NCBI GenBank assembly: GCA_020055645.1
Contig: CM034546.1
Span: 89,528,001 to 89,592,000 of the forward strand
Direction: 5' to 3'
Length of the DNA: 64,000 nucleotides
Source: Tomocerus qinae
Lineage: Eukaryota > Arthropoda > Collembola > Entomobryomorpha > Tomoceridae
Part shown: positions 53,915 through 64,000 of the stretch, piece after piece
Layout of the letters: every line of letters starts with the position of its first letter
How positions within the stretch are numbered: position 1 is the first letter of the stretch
The notes under the pieces: generated by a model
Told to the model about the DNA's origin: nothing
Seen by the model: only the letters and a program-made list of their open reading frames with translations
Database searches by the model: none
Translations under genes and position numbers: made by a program

Positions 53915-56467
53915 TGTCGTAGCCCGTGAGAGGACATGGGCTGTCACCGTGACAGCCTAGGCTACGAGAGTGGCATCTCATAGCCTAGGATTTGAGAGGA
54001 CGTCATATCAGGCTCTGAGAGGACGTTCGGTCAGCACTCTTAATAATATAGTAATATATGCATAGTTATAGTATAATTAGTTATCAGAAAAGTAAATCAT
54101 ATGCAGGTAAGCCAAAGTCGGTCATTGAGTACGAGTGTCCTTATCCTTATCATAAGAAATGAATTAGAAAGGTGAAAAGTAGTCACAGCAGAATAAGCAA
54201 TGTGCCATAATGGAAGTCCCTAAATATTTTTTGGATTACAAAGTGCGAAATAGTAGTCAATTTCCCAGTGAAACTGAGTACGAAGAACTAAAAGTATCCT
54301 AAAATTAAAAAAAGGGAGAACATTGCGAGCCTATGTCGAAGTAAAAAGTTTAGGTTCAAGCACTTATAAATTAGAGACCAGAGACTGCGATGAAGTAATT
54401 GTGGAGGAGCACAGAGAAAAGAATACTGAAACAAGTGATTTTTTTGTAGCAATGAAGCGCTTTCATGATGTGAGTAACATTATTTATATAATTATAATAA
54501 ACATTTGTAACAATTGTATTTTAAAAAATACGATGACTAAACCAACAATACAACAACTAAAAGTATTATGTAATATTAAATAATGTAGGTCATCCTGGAA
54601 GGGATATTACTATGAAAAAGTACAAGAAGTTTATGCAACTGCTCCCAAGCGGCTGGTTGGAGGCTTACATTAAAAATTGTGGACCTTGTAATAACCTTCG
54701 TCCGATTCCTAAACTCCACTGTAGGAAAGCCAATTTATGCAAGAGGGCCCACTTGGTGCGAATCCAGATTGACTTGGTAGATGTGAGGTCCAAGTCCAAG
54801 AAAGACGACGAGGAGTATAAATGGATTCTTCGTCAAGAGATCATTTCAGCAAGTTTAGTTGGGCTTTCCCTCTAAAGAAAAACTTGCAATGTAAGTCTAA
54901 ATGCCTTAAAACATTTATTTTCGTTTGGATTACCTCTATTCTTCAATGCGATAATGGCGGAGAATTTACAGGAAAAGAACTGCAAACGATGGTAAAAGAA
55001 TATTCCCTGCCATTAAAATTATCCATTCTCGCGCACGACACCTCAGACTAATGGCCTTATCGAAAGAGGAAACGGTGTTTTGGAAACAAGATTAGCGGCG
55101 CACATGATAGGCCGTGGAGGACATTGGTCATCATATCTGTCAGGCTTAATTTTTCATATGAACACAAGTTTTTGCAGACCTATCAAAACTACCCCATTCG
55201 AAGCTTTTTTTGGACGTAAATTAAACGTAGAGAGAACAGATTTAACGGAGAAGGCAGTGGACTTTGATGTGGAAGAAGATGATTTTGGAGAAGAAGAAGA
55301 AAACATTGCTCTGAAAAATGATAATGTGGTTGTAGAAGTGGAAAATAAAAATTCAGAGGTGACTTATGTTTTTAATATTTTTATTATCTAATTTGATTAC
55401 TAAATTTATTTTCATTTAACCTATATTTTGTCTGATTATGTCATAGCTTTTAACACAATTGTGGGTGCTGTGTAAAGATTCATCCACTATTTACTGTTGC
55501 TGGGCTATAGCAGAATTGATGAACAAGAAGACTCACAGCAAAAACTTCTTTCTATTTAAAATAATCAAAGTTTTGGAAACAGGGCCATGCACTGAACTAA
55601 ATGGAAAGATTATATCTGTTGGGGATGAGATAACTTGGGCAAAAATTATGGCAACCGATCATCTTGGAACTAACGTCTTCAAATTTTTTGGACCTATCTA
55701 AACGACCGCAAAAAACAAGGTGACCGTTATCTGAGAAAAGTATCAGCCCTAAAAACCTTCAACACGGGCGACACAGTGTCACTTCCAATTACTCGTGTAG
55801 ACAGATCTAACACATGTCCTCTAAACCTTCCTTGTTTGGTCCTCCAAAGGTTTGACAACGGCAATTTACAACTTCAGTGTAGTGTAGGAATAATAGAAGG
55901 GTTCTTTATGGAAAGCCGAGTTGGTGTTTGGTCAGCTACTTTAGACACAACGTCATGGCCATTAACTTATGTTAAATACATAACTGCAATTCGCTCAGTT
56001 ACATCTTACGCCTCAGGTTCTATTTGTAAATGCAAATCCGGATGCAAAACAAATCAATGTATTTGCAAGAAAAATAATGTTCCATGTGGAACAAAATGTC
56101 ATGTGGGTGTATCCTGTAAAAATAATGACTAATTGCTGATTGAATATTATTGCCTTAACACTTTGTTTTATGCTTTCTATAGAATACTGAAACTTATAAT
56201 GACAAAATATGAAGATCAAGTTATAACATGACCTAATGAAATTTCGTTTTGACTAATAAAAATAAATTTTTGCAAGATATAATTGCTAGCAAAACACAAG
56301 TTCTTAGCGTATCATCACTTTTTTGGTATCAGGATAGCTATTATAAAGAAGTTAACCGTCCTCTCAGAGCCTGACATGACGTCCTCTCAAATCCTAGGCT
56401 ATGAGATGCCACTCTCGCAGCCTAGGCTGTCACGGTGACAGCCCATGTCCTCTCACGGGCTACGACA
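53915..56467. mobile_element. Ginger-like integrase DNA transposon, 4-bp TSD TATA
   Basis: Inverted ends TGTCGTAGCCCGTGAGAGGAC...CACGGGCTACGACA of over 100 bp, starting TGT and ending ACA, flanked by TATA (53911-53914, 56468-56471). The undisrupted copy of the site is in the host element's right arm near 57735, with one TATA. It encodes a decayed retrovirus-integrase-like (rve) protein. Ends, TSD length and protein together fit the Ginger superfamily. Confidence 0.88.
54210..56132 (+). pseudogene. Ginger/KRBA2-like integrase, broken by frameshifts and stops
   Basis: The ATG at 54210 (MEVPKYFLDYKV) starts the remnant. Downstream pieces lie in different frames: KKYKKFMQLLP; the rve core with IQIDLVDVRS (first Asp), DHFSKFSWAFPLK and LQCDNGGEFTGKEL (second Asp); then GLIERGNGVLETRLA (catalytic Glu) and TTPFEAFFGRK. 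A middle domain follows, and a C-terminal Cys-rich block CKCKSGCKTNQCICKKNN. This domain order is known from KRBA2-like host genes and Ginger transposases. At least three frame breaks make it inactive. Splicing could explain some breaks (an intron-like gap at 54480-54590). Confidence 0.8.
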
Positions 56468-56920
56468 TATATTATGTACCTTTTAGCATATCATATTACT
56501 ACCACCATCCTAAGCTACACTTATCATATCATATGATACTACTCCACTCTATGAATAATAAACGTGCAGTTTGGGGATATGAATGTAATAAGTTGGTTGC
56601 TTGGAGCTATACTTCAATCATTAAACCAACTTTTATTTGTTTTGGACTTAAAAAGTTACTTCAATATGTTTCAACATAATATGTAAATTTGGGATTAAAT
56701 TATGTTTAACCACATTAAAATTTGTTAAGAATTGGCTCTTAACTGCACGTACAAGTTTCTTGTACGACTTTTGGAAGCGTTGGTGATTTCACAAATCCGG
56801 TAATTCCCGTCACCTGTAAAGTCACACCGCCTGTTTCCATGTAATCCTACTTTTGTAATGTATGCCAAAACCTTTAACCGTGCAATAAATTCATAAAACA
56901 ATACACATCGTCGTTCTGTA

Positions 56921-57140
56921 ATTTTATAATTTATTCAGAAATTCTATAATTTATTCAGAAATTCTATAATTTATTCGGAAATTCTATAATTTATTCGGAA
57001 ATTCTATAATTTATTCGGAAATTTTATAATTTATTCAGAAATTCTATAATTTATTCGGAAATTTTATAATTTATTCAGAAATTCTATAATTTATTCGGAA
57101 ATTCTATAATTTATTCGAAAATTCTATAATTTATTCGGAA
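56921..57140 (+). repeat. minisatellite: 11 copies of a 20-bp unit
   Basis: ATTCTATAATTTATTCGGAA repeats in exact 20-bp register from 56921 to 57140, with T/C and A/G variants at two positions. It lies in the core of the outer nested element. Confidence 0.95.
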
Positions 57141-57358
57141 ATGTAATGTAATTGAAAATTCTTTATGCAGTGACTTGCAATATTGATGATGTATAACCGA
57201 AAAATCTACAATAACTAAACCTTTCAATATGCCTACTGTCTATTTTGTGTGTCAACATAATAGTAGTTGTATCAACAGTTGCTCCTTACAACAAGTAGTT
57301 AAAATGATCTATTCTGTTGTATTGTTTTCATAGTTTGAAAGTTAATCCCAAGATGCCT

Positions 57359-57567
57359 CCATTACAAGGTGAAGACATAGAGGGATATTCCCCGAGTTTG
57401 CACCCAATTCGAATTCTACCTATACTGATACAGAGGAGTAAACACCCATAAGCCGAAAGTAACCATGGTTATTTGGTTTGGGTGCCTACCCCTACTGTGG
57501 TAGAAAGTAAATATGGATTGGGTGCAAAAATCCGGGAAACCTCCTCTATGTCTGCACCTGGTAATGG
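57359..57567. repeat. small inverted-repeat element
   Basis: CCATTACAAGGTG and CACCTGGTAATGG bound it, with GACATAGAGG / CCTCTATGTC just inside. Inner copies of TTTGCACCCAA and TTGGGTGCAAA pair as well. Non-coding. Confidence 0.65.
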
Positions 57568-57990
57568 AGTTGATTAAACAAATACGTTACTATAGAGTGA
57601 CAAATTCGAGGCGTCTTGGTTAATCCAATAACATGATTATAACGTTTATTATTCATAGAGTGGAGTAGTATCATATGATATGATAAGTGTAGCTTAGGAT
57701 GGTGGTAGTAATATGATATGCTAAAAGGTATATAATATACTGATATCAAACGACTGTAATGCAGAAGTCAAATGTTGCAATAAATATTCCCCTTGTGAAT
57801 GTATATGAAAATCATTATAAAATTTTGAAATGAAATAATCTGTTGTGATTTATTATTTGTTATAATAACCATGGATAATTTGCTCCTTGAGAAGGAGCAA
57901 AACCGACCCCATTTTTTAAAGGCAAACTGTCTAGACCTATTTGCCTAAGGCAAATAATAGGTTTAGTACTAGACAAGTATCATTCAGTTG

Positions 57991-58130
57991 CAAGCACGTA
58001 TTTAGTAGGAGGGCGGGGGGCACAGCGCCCGGGGAAATTGCAAAATTTTTTCGCGCTTCGCGCGAATATGCATTTTTTGGTATTATTATTGCTTCCGCCC
58101 CCCTTGAACAAATTTCTAGATACGTGCCTG
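57991..58130. mobile_element. 140-bp hAT MITE abutting the nested stack
   Basis: Ends CAAGCACGTATTTAG and CTAGATACGTGCCTG are inverted with two mismatches. Flanks TTCAGTTG and GTCAGTTG agree at 7 of 8 bases. It begins 5 bp past the TSD of the outer element. Solitary ends of the same family lie near 37003 and 38469. Confidence 0.75.
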
Positions 58131-58138
58131 GTCAGTTG

Positions 58139-58531
58139 TACAAGTTGTGTTTTGCCGAATGTATTTTCCTTTTTGTGATTATCTTTAATCTGCGAGAATC
58201 AGAGAGATAAAAGCACAAAGGTTTCTGATATTTCCATTTTTCATTTGACCCAGGAAAATTGGACAGTGAAATCAATACTCGACAAGGGAAATAATACAAC
58301 TTACTCACTATTTTAACTAAGGCACTGAGTTAATGCTGGACCATGATTTTGATCACCTTTCGAAACCTTGCTACGCACCTACACAATATATTATAAAAGA
58401 GGACCTTGCTAATTAAATATTTATTGTTATTTATTTTATTACCTATAAAAGCCTAGAGACTATCAGTTAATTCTGCAGTGTGAATCTGAAATCTGAACTG
58501 GTTCTAGACTATATAATCGCTGAATGCCAAA
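58139..58531. promoter_or_regulatory. 5' flank of the beta-galactosidase gene
   Basis: AT-rich; should hold promoter and 5' UTR. No element can be named with confidence. Confidence 0.4.
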
Positions 58532-61500
58532 ATGGAACGAAACAGTACTGCAGCGTATATTGCATTACTTATTCTGGTGGGCAATTAAATACTTACGGGG
58601 CCATAATTAAAATCTATAATAAAAATTAGTTACCCCTCTATAACTCACTCATTCATATAATTTAATAATTTTCTGCTTCTGCTCCAGTTTTACCATTTCC
58701 TAAAGAAAATGAAAATTCAATTATTTATATTGTTATTTTCATATTTTTTATGAATCATTCCCATGCAGGGTCTTTCTGGGTTGATTGCGTCCGAAAGTTC
58801 AACAAAGCAGGATCTGCCCACTGTCTATGAATATTTTGTCGATGGAGAAGGCGGGCCAACAACCGGGCTGGTTGCTGAACAAAACAAATTTTGGTATGTA
58901 TTTTTAAAGTACATTTATTTCCCTTTGGGGTATTATTATGTTGATTTAAAATTGATCCTTGATTTCGTGATGCAGGCTCAATGGAAAAGAGCTAAGGATA
59001 GTCAGTGGAGCGATGCACTATTTCCGCATTCATCCGTCTTTGTGGCGAGATCGGCTGAAGAAACTTCGTGCCACCGGAGCAAACACATTAGAGACCTACG
59101 TTTCCTGGAATCTCCATGAACCAAGACAAGGCGAATTCGATTTCGGAGATGGCGACAATGACTTCTCAGCATTTCTTGACGTTCGTCGATACATTCAAAT
59201 GGCTCAAGAGGAAGACTTGCTCGTCCTGTTTAGGCCTGGGCCATATATTTGTTCAGAGTGGGATTTCGGGGGTTTACCAAGGTTAAATCATTGCATACCT
59301 CTACCTCATCAATCATTGCATTATAATTTTGGCATGTGACTTTTAATATGGAATTCTAATTCCAATCTCAGATTTGAAATTGACATTATATATCTAGTTC
59401 AAGTAGTGGTTTATGTAAATTATAATATAGTTGGCTCCAACGGGATCCTGATATGAAAGTCCGCACGGGATATCAGCCGTATCTTGACCGTGTTAAAGCT
59501 TATTTTGATAAGCTCCTTCCTTTAGTCGCTGATCTCCAATTCACAAAAGGTGGCCCAATCATTGGTGTACAGGTAAAAACACTTATATTGTCTGGATTAA
59601 AATTTACATAAGGTGTCATAATTGATAACATACGTAAATATAGATCCTCAAAATTTTCATCAAAACAAGTTACATAAGTAAACACACCTACACTTAACTA
59701 ATTCATCCAACCACACTCTATTCAGGTCAGCCGCAATTGACATGCTAAATAATCTAATCAAGCTGTCATTATCCTTTTAGCTGCTTGTTTCAAATGATAC
59801 ATTTCTCAGTCTATAATGAACATGGAAATGTACAAACAAATATTATAAAACTGTGTGTTTGATTTTAAGATTCACCAGCCAAATTCTAACTATCAGCTTT
59901 ATTTAGAAATTAGGTAGGGCGTTCCATACCGATTACCGATTAATGACAAAGAGGCTTAAATGATGATTGCTTGCTTCATGCAGTTTTCGCAATAGTGTTG
60001 CGTTTTCTGGAATATAAAGTCTGTGAGTATATCATGGACAAAGGCTTAATCTTAGTATATGTGCGTATATAGGTCTTGATAATAAATATGATACAGGTAA
60101 TTCAATTCGTTTTATAAGGGAACGTTCAGAGATGCACTCGAATTTATGTAAATGTAATACGAACGTGTATGGAGAATAGACTGGAATCTGAATGATTATT
60201 ACACTAGTTTACATGATTATTATTAGGCTATTATAGGCTCTCAAACTGGATACATTGAATAACACTCCGAAAAGATTTATACACAAAAATATTTTTTTGT
60301 ATTTTTAAATCATGAAAATAATTAGTGCCCATTAATATTTCATCTATAACAACAAACTTAAAACTACTCCCATCTGACCAAGTTGTATTGTTAAATATTC
60401 CAAAGATTGAAAATGAATACGCGTCATTCAGCCCAAGAGATTTGTCGTACCTGGAATTCATTAAGGGAGTCTTTGATGACCATGGACTGGGGGAGAGTCT
60501 TTACTTTACCTCTGATAATCAGGGAACAGATGCTGGAAGTTTACCAGGAATACTTAAGACAGCCAACTTCCAGACAAACCCCGAGGGATTGTTTAATGCA
60601 TTACTTAATATACAGCCAGACAAGCCATTAATGGCCATGGAATATTGGAGTGGTTGGTATTTTCTTTATGTATATTTCACTTGCTCACATTATACTAAAT
60701 CGAATTGGTTCACAGCTTTATATCTGTACTAATATTGATTTCTGTAATTGAATTTACAGGTTGGTTTGATCATTGGCAAGTATTTCCAGTTCGATTAATT
60801 TACCACGAATTGTTAAAAGTTTTGAAATTGTTTTTAATTTTCCCTGGAATTTCTTGGAGTTTAAATTCATGAAACTTTCGTTTACATTTTAACTAGCTTT
60901 GATTCAAATTGTCGTTATAATTCGTTTAATTGAATTTGCAGGTTCGAGGAACATCACACCGTAGCTCCGATTCGTACGAAAATATAATAATTATTGTAGT
61001 CTGTTTTCATAATAATAATAATGTTAAATATGTGTCTGTTGAAAAGAGAACCCATTTTATAGAGTTTGGCAACGTTTTGGAAACAATTTTTGGGACATTT
61101 AATGGCTCTGTCAACTTCTACATGTTTCATGGGGGAACGAATTTTGGCTTCATGGCTGGGGCCAACAGTTTGGGGGAAGAGCCTTATTATCATGCTGATG
61201 TTACCAGCTATGGTATATTTTGAGGATATAACCTATATTTTTTATGCAATTGTCAAGTAGAATTTAAAAAACTTTTTGGTTTCGCAGATTATGATTGCCC
61301 GTTGTCGGAGGCTGGGGACTACACCGATAAATACCACAGAGCCAGAGAACTCATTGAAACATACCAAATCCCGCAACTTCACCGACCTGAACTTATTCCA
61401 GAAAGCATTAAGTTTGCATACCCTTCTGTATCACTTCAAAACTATTTGCCATATGCTGACATTATTGCTCAGGTTCCATCTTCTGCCAAATTCGTCTTTG

Positions 61501-62643
61501 ACAAGCCAGTGTCAATGGAGAATTTGCCAATGAACGGAGACAATGGACCTTTCAGTGGTCAATCTTATGGATACACTCTCTACAGAAAAACCACACCCAT
61601 TTCCAATGGAACTCGCTACAAGGTAAACAAATATTCTATTGAACGTGAGAAAATTACCTAAATAAATATTTGTCTTTTAGGCAGGACCAGTTCGCGATTT
61701 TGGAATAGTTCTTGTAGATGGAACAATTCAGAATACAGGGTATTGGATAAATGGGTAAGTTTACTCAATTGACGAGCGAGTATCGGATTATAAAAGTTTC
61801 TAGTGAATTTAGGGTTCACTTTTAGTATATTTGTACTCGATAGATGCTGCACTAAAGTAGATGTGAATGTAAAGAATCTGTTTGCAGTGCAATGGTGCAG
61901 CATCTAGGGAGCGCAGAAACTAAGAAGTTGCTTTAGTCAGCCCCAATATCACTCGAAGACTTATAATCTTACACTGGGCAATTACTAATGGTGAATGAAT
62001 GCATTGTTAAAGTGAACTGAAATTGAAAAGTCATCTTGTTTGAGAACAGTGAGAAGGAAATCGCTCTTCAAGTAGATCAGAGCGGAGAGCACACCGTGGA
62101 CATTTTGGTTGAAAACATGGCGCGTGTCAATTTCGGTTGGGAAAACGATTTTCTACAGCAAAAGGGCATGCCAAGCGGTTCAATTAAATTAGACGACGAA
62201 GAAATTTCAGATATCGAGATCGTCGCTCTTGAATTTAAAAGCAAATGGATTAACAGGTAAATAAACCGAAAAAAACTCATCTGTGATTATGTGATATGAT
62301 AAATTAATTTTCCGAATGTACCCGCAGTTTGGAAAATTTGAAGCCAGTCGGGTCTGAACCTCTGCAAGCTCCGGTGGTGATAAAGTCAACTTTCGAAATC
62401 TCAAATGAGCCCGCAGATACATTTCTAGATATGAGTATGTGGCACAAAGGAATTGTTTTCATCAACGGGTTCAATCTTGGACGCTATTTCAAAGCTGGTC
62501 CTCAGCAGACTCTGTACATTCCTGCTCCACTGTTAAAAACTGGTACAAATACGCTGACTATATTTGAACAACTGGAGCCGGGATCCGAAATTGTATTTAG
62601 AGACACTCCCATATTAGCAACCAATTTAAAAAAATCAAACTAA
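58532..62643 (+). CDS. GLB1: beta-galactosidase, glycoside hydrolase family 35
   Basis: Removes terminal beta-galactose; lysosomal or secreted. Exons: 58532-58576, 58769-58893, 58976-59281, 59431-59572, 60406-60652, 60760-60775, 60942-60973, 61063-61212, 61288-61622, 61681-61754, 62050-62256, 62328-62643 (TAA); 664 codons. Signal peptide from [15 protein letters not shown]. The TIM barrel has [31 protein letters not shown] and [18 protein letters not shown]. The acid/base Glu is in IENEYASF, the nucleophile Glu in AMEYWSGW, then [13 protein letters not shown]. The C-terminal jelly-roll part has [12 protein letters not shown] and [10 protein letters not shown]. Exon 60760-60775 is a 16-nt microexon with a GC donor (TG|GCAAGT), and the next exon is 32 nt; both are needed to keep [14 protein letters not shown] in frame. 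Intron 4 is 833 bp and featureless. It could equally be named GLB1-like. Confidence 0.92.
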
Positions 62644-63061
62644 ATAAAGTTATGAATTTCCCGAATAGTTATTATTGCTATGTAACAAAGTCTTCAATTA
62701 AAAGTCTTTCTATGCAAAAGTCATACGTTGTAAGCATAATATTCTAAACTAATAAAATTAGGAAATGATCAGTCATGTATGTGGGGCGTGGGAGTAAAAT
62801 TATGAGATAGGAGTATTTATTTCCCCAGAAAAATATTTAAATCATGGAACAAAAAAATTATGCAATAATGTTACATTTTCATGTGAATAATTCGTTTGAA
62901 AATATAATACATAGAGCAATTCAAATTATCATAGAATTATGGTAAAACTACTACTTTCGATTTGTTGTTTGAGCTACACTACAATTTAATTATAAGATTA
63001 AAAGATGTAAACCGGATGAGTGTCATGAAATGGAAATCAATTTATCGAAGCCTGATACTGT
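62644..63061. other. 3' spacer between convergent genes
   Basis: AT-rich; AATAAA near 62642 just after the beta-galactosidase stop. No ORF of note. Confidence 0.55.
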
Positions 63062-64000
63062 TTACATTGCATTTGGAGATCCTTGATACTGACATTCTTC
63101 TGACATATCATGGAACTCCTGGTTACCGCACTTCTGTTGACTAAATACCACGCAAGTCTGCGAAGAAGTCTCGAAACGATATTTGATAGCAAAGTGGGAG
63201 AGCTCTGGAGCATTTTTCACTAGATTTAATACTCCTAGCTCCCTTAGAACGTCAATATTCATTTTGTGACATCCATTGGAAACAATCTTTAGTTTCCGAA
63301 GCTCTGAAAGTGAAGATGTAAAAGTTAAAATTAAAAAAAAAATCAGGTGTGTATTATAGTTAATTAAAAGGTTAAAGAAATCTAACCTGGAAACGCCTCC
63401 TCGCATTCTCTTCCCACTTTAGTAGTCACTACGTTTGCATCAACCATCTTGCTGCCACGATCTAATAATTTTTTGACTTCACGTTCTTCCACTTCCAAGC
63501 TCTCGTTGAGGCAACAGAGAGTTCCGCGTAATTGCTGACAATGGACTTCGACTTGTAATTCTTCAACATTTGTTTTACTTAAAGCCGCAAACAAATCTAC
63601 AAAAACAAGGCGATCTCCAACAGCTTTATTTACTTCGTCCATATCAGAGAATAAATCCACTATTCCCAATCCATCTTCACGTATGTCTGCCCAAACTGAT
63701 TTCAATGTTGGAAACTGCTTCCCAATTCCTCGGAAGCTATCCAGGCAGTACGGTTTGTAACTAACTTGTATTGGTTTAGAGTTTCGGGCCAATGGCAAGT
63801 CCAAATCTTGCTTGCATTTTAAAGTTAGCGTATTCCTGTAAACATTATAAATGCCATTTCCAATGCAGCCAATACAATTTTTGCAATCCGCATCCAGAAT
63901 ACAAGTTTTCAGATTCGGAAAATGGGAGACGATGTCAATGTCGTCACTTATTTGAATCTTGCCGCTTTTAATTTCCAAATTTTTCAAATTTTTCATTTTT
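63062..64000 (-). CDS. unrecognised leucine-rich protein, 3' part
   Basis: Two exons visible: from the right edge to 63388, and 63303-63062 (TAA), joined GT-AG with frame kept (AFPG|ELRKLKIVSN). The text is LRR-like: LKNLEIKSGK, HFPNLKTCILDADC, FPTLKSVWADI, NVEELQVEV, FPELRKLKIV, with irregular spacing typical of F-box/LRR proteins of arthropods. No F-box is visible; it would be upstream, beyond the window. The short frame is Cys-rich (CKNCIGCIG). An ATG at 63994-63996 may simply be internal. Confidence 0.6.

Larger units (their letters stand above)
52015..57976. mobile_element. outer long-TIR transposon of a three-level nest, 9-bp TSD GTATCATTC
   Basis: It starts TTGTCTAGTACTAAACC and ends GGTTTAGTACTAGACAA, flanked by GTATCATTC (52006-52014, 57977-57985). 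The right arm runs back to about 57640. The left arm is the same sequence split by three insertions (52032-52235, 52405-53880, 53915-56467). Long TIRs and a 9-bp duplication suggest a Mutator-like element, but no MULE transposase is present. It shares subterminal sequence (GCAACATTTGACTTCT with CATTTCAAAATTTTATATGATTTTC) with the 2881-4870 element. Confidence 0.85.

Noticed and set aside
56921-57140. CRISPR-like regular repeats
   Set aside because: Units abut with no spacers, in a eukaryotic genome inside a transposon. A plain minisatellite.
61754-62056. An apparent one-base frameshift between beta-galactosidase exons 10 and 11
   Set aside because: Using the acceptor at GAGAACAG|T (62049/62050) instead of the AG eight bases earlier... 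in TTTGAG restores the frame with canonical GT-AG.

Overview
This is eukaryotic nuclear DNA: AT-rich, with many short GT-AG introns, spliced conserved genes and dense transposon debris. Exon structures, protein similarity and the mix of hAT, piggyBac and Ginger-like elements point to an arthropod. A springtail or other hexapod is my guess; it is an inference, not a demonstrated placement.

Gene layout. (1) The 3' half of a CCR4-NOT deadenylase (CNOT6/CNOT6L/twin type) on +. Its first visible exon is bases 1-74, its next at 13975, so one intron of 13.9 kb separates them. That intron holds many repeats, a tRNA-Leu(UAG) and an unrecognised coding exon on the - strand. (2) Mitochondrial glutamate dehydrogenase on -, tail to tail with the deadenylase. 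(3) Acid sphingomyelinase-like phosphodiesterase on +, divergent from GDH. (4) A DOP1/Dopey trafficking protein on +. (5) Ethanolamine-phosphate cytidylyltransferase (PCYT2) on -. (6) A GH35 beta-galactosidase on +. (7) The 3' part of an unrecognised leucine-rich protein on -, running off the right edge. Genes 1-5 lie between the left edge and 34.6 kb; genes 6 and 7 lie after 58.5 kb. They look like unrelated single-copy genes, not a pathway cluster, although GDH/deadenylase share a 3' end zone and GDH/sphingomyelinase share a 5' spacer.

Between 34.8 and 58.2 kb there is almost no host coding sequence. The stretch is built of transposons, many with recognisable ends and target-site duplications (TSDs): a piggyBac remnant (34845-36284), a 4.7-kb hAT-type element full of satellites (41087-45813), a TA-flanked element with hairpins (46511-47635), fold-back elements, and a nested stack at 52015-57976. 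In the stack an outer long-TIR element with a 9-bp TSD has swallowed a hAT element (8-bp TSD) and a Ginger-like integrase transposon (4-bp TSD). The opposite arm of the outer element preserves the empty sites.

Most interesting points: two different hAT elements inserted at the same homologous point in two copies of a repeat; elements built of tandem units that run direct and then inverted; a tandem exon duplication in DOP1 broken by a palindromic element; and a 16-nt microexon next to a GC-AG intron in the beta-galactosidase. All gene models were spliced by eye from frame continuity and splice consensus. Family names rest on remembered family motifs, not on searches.
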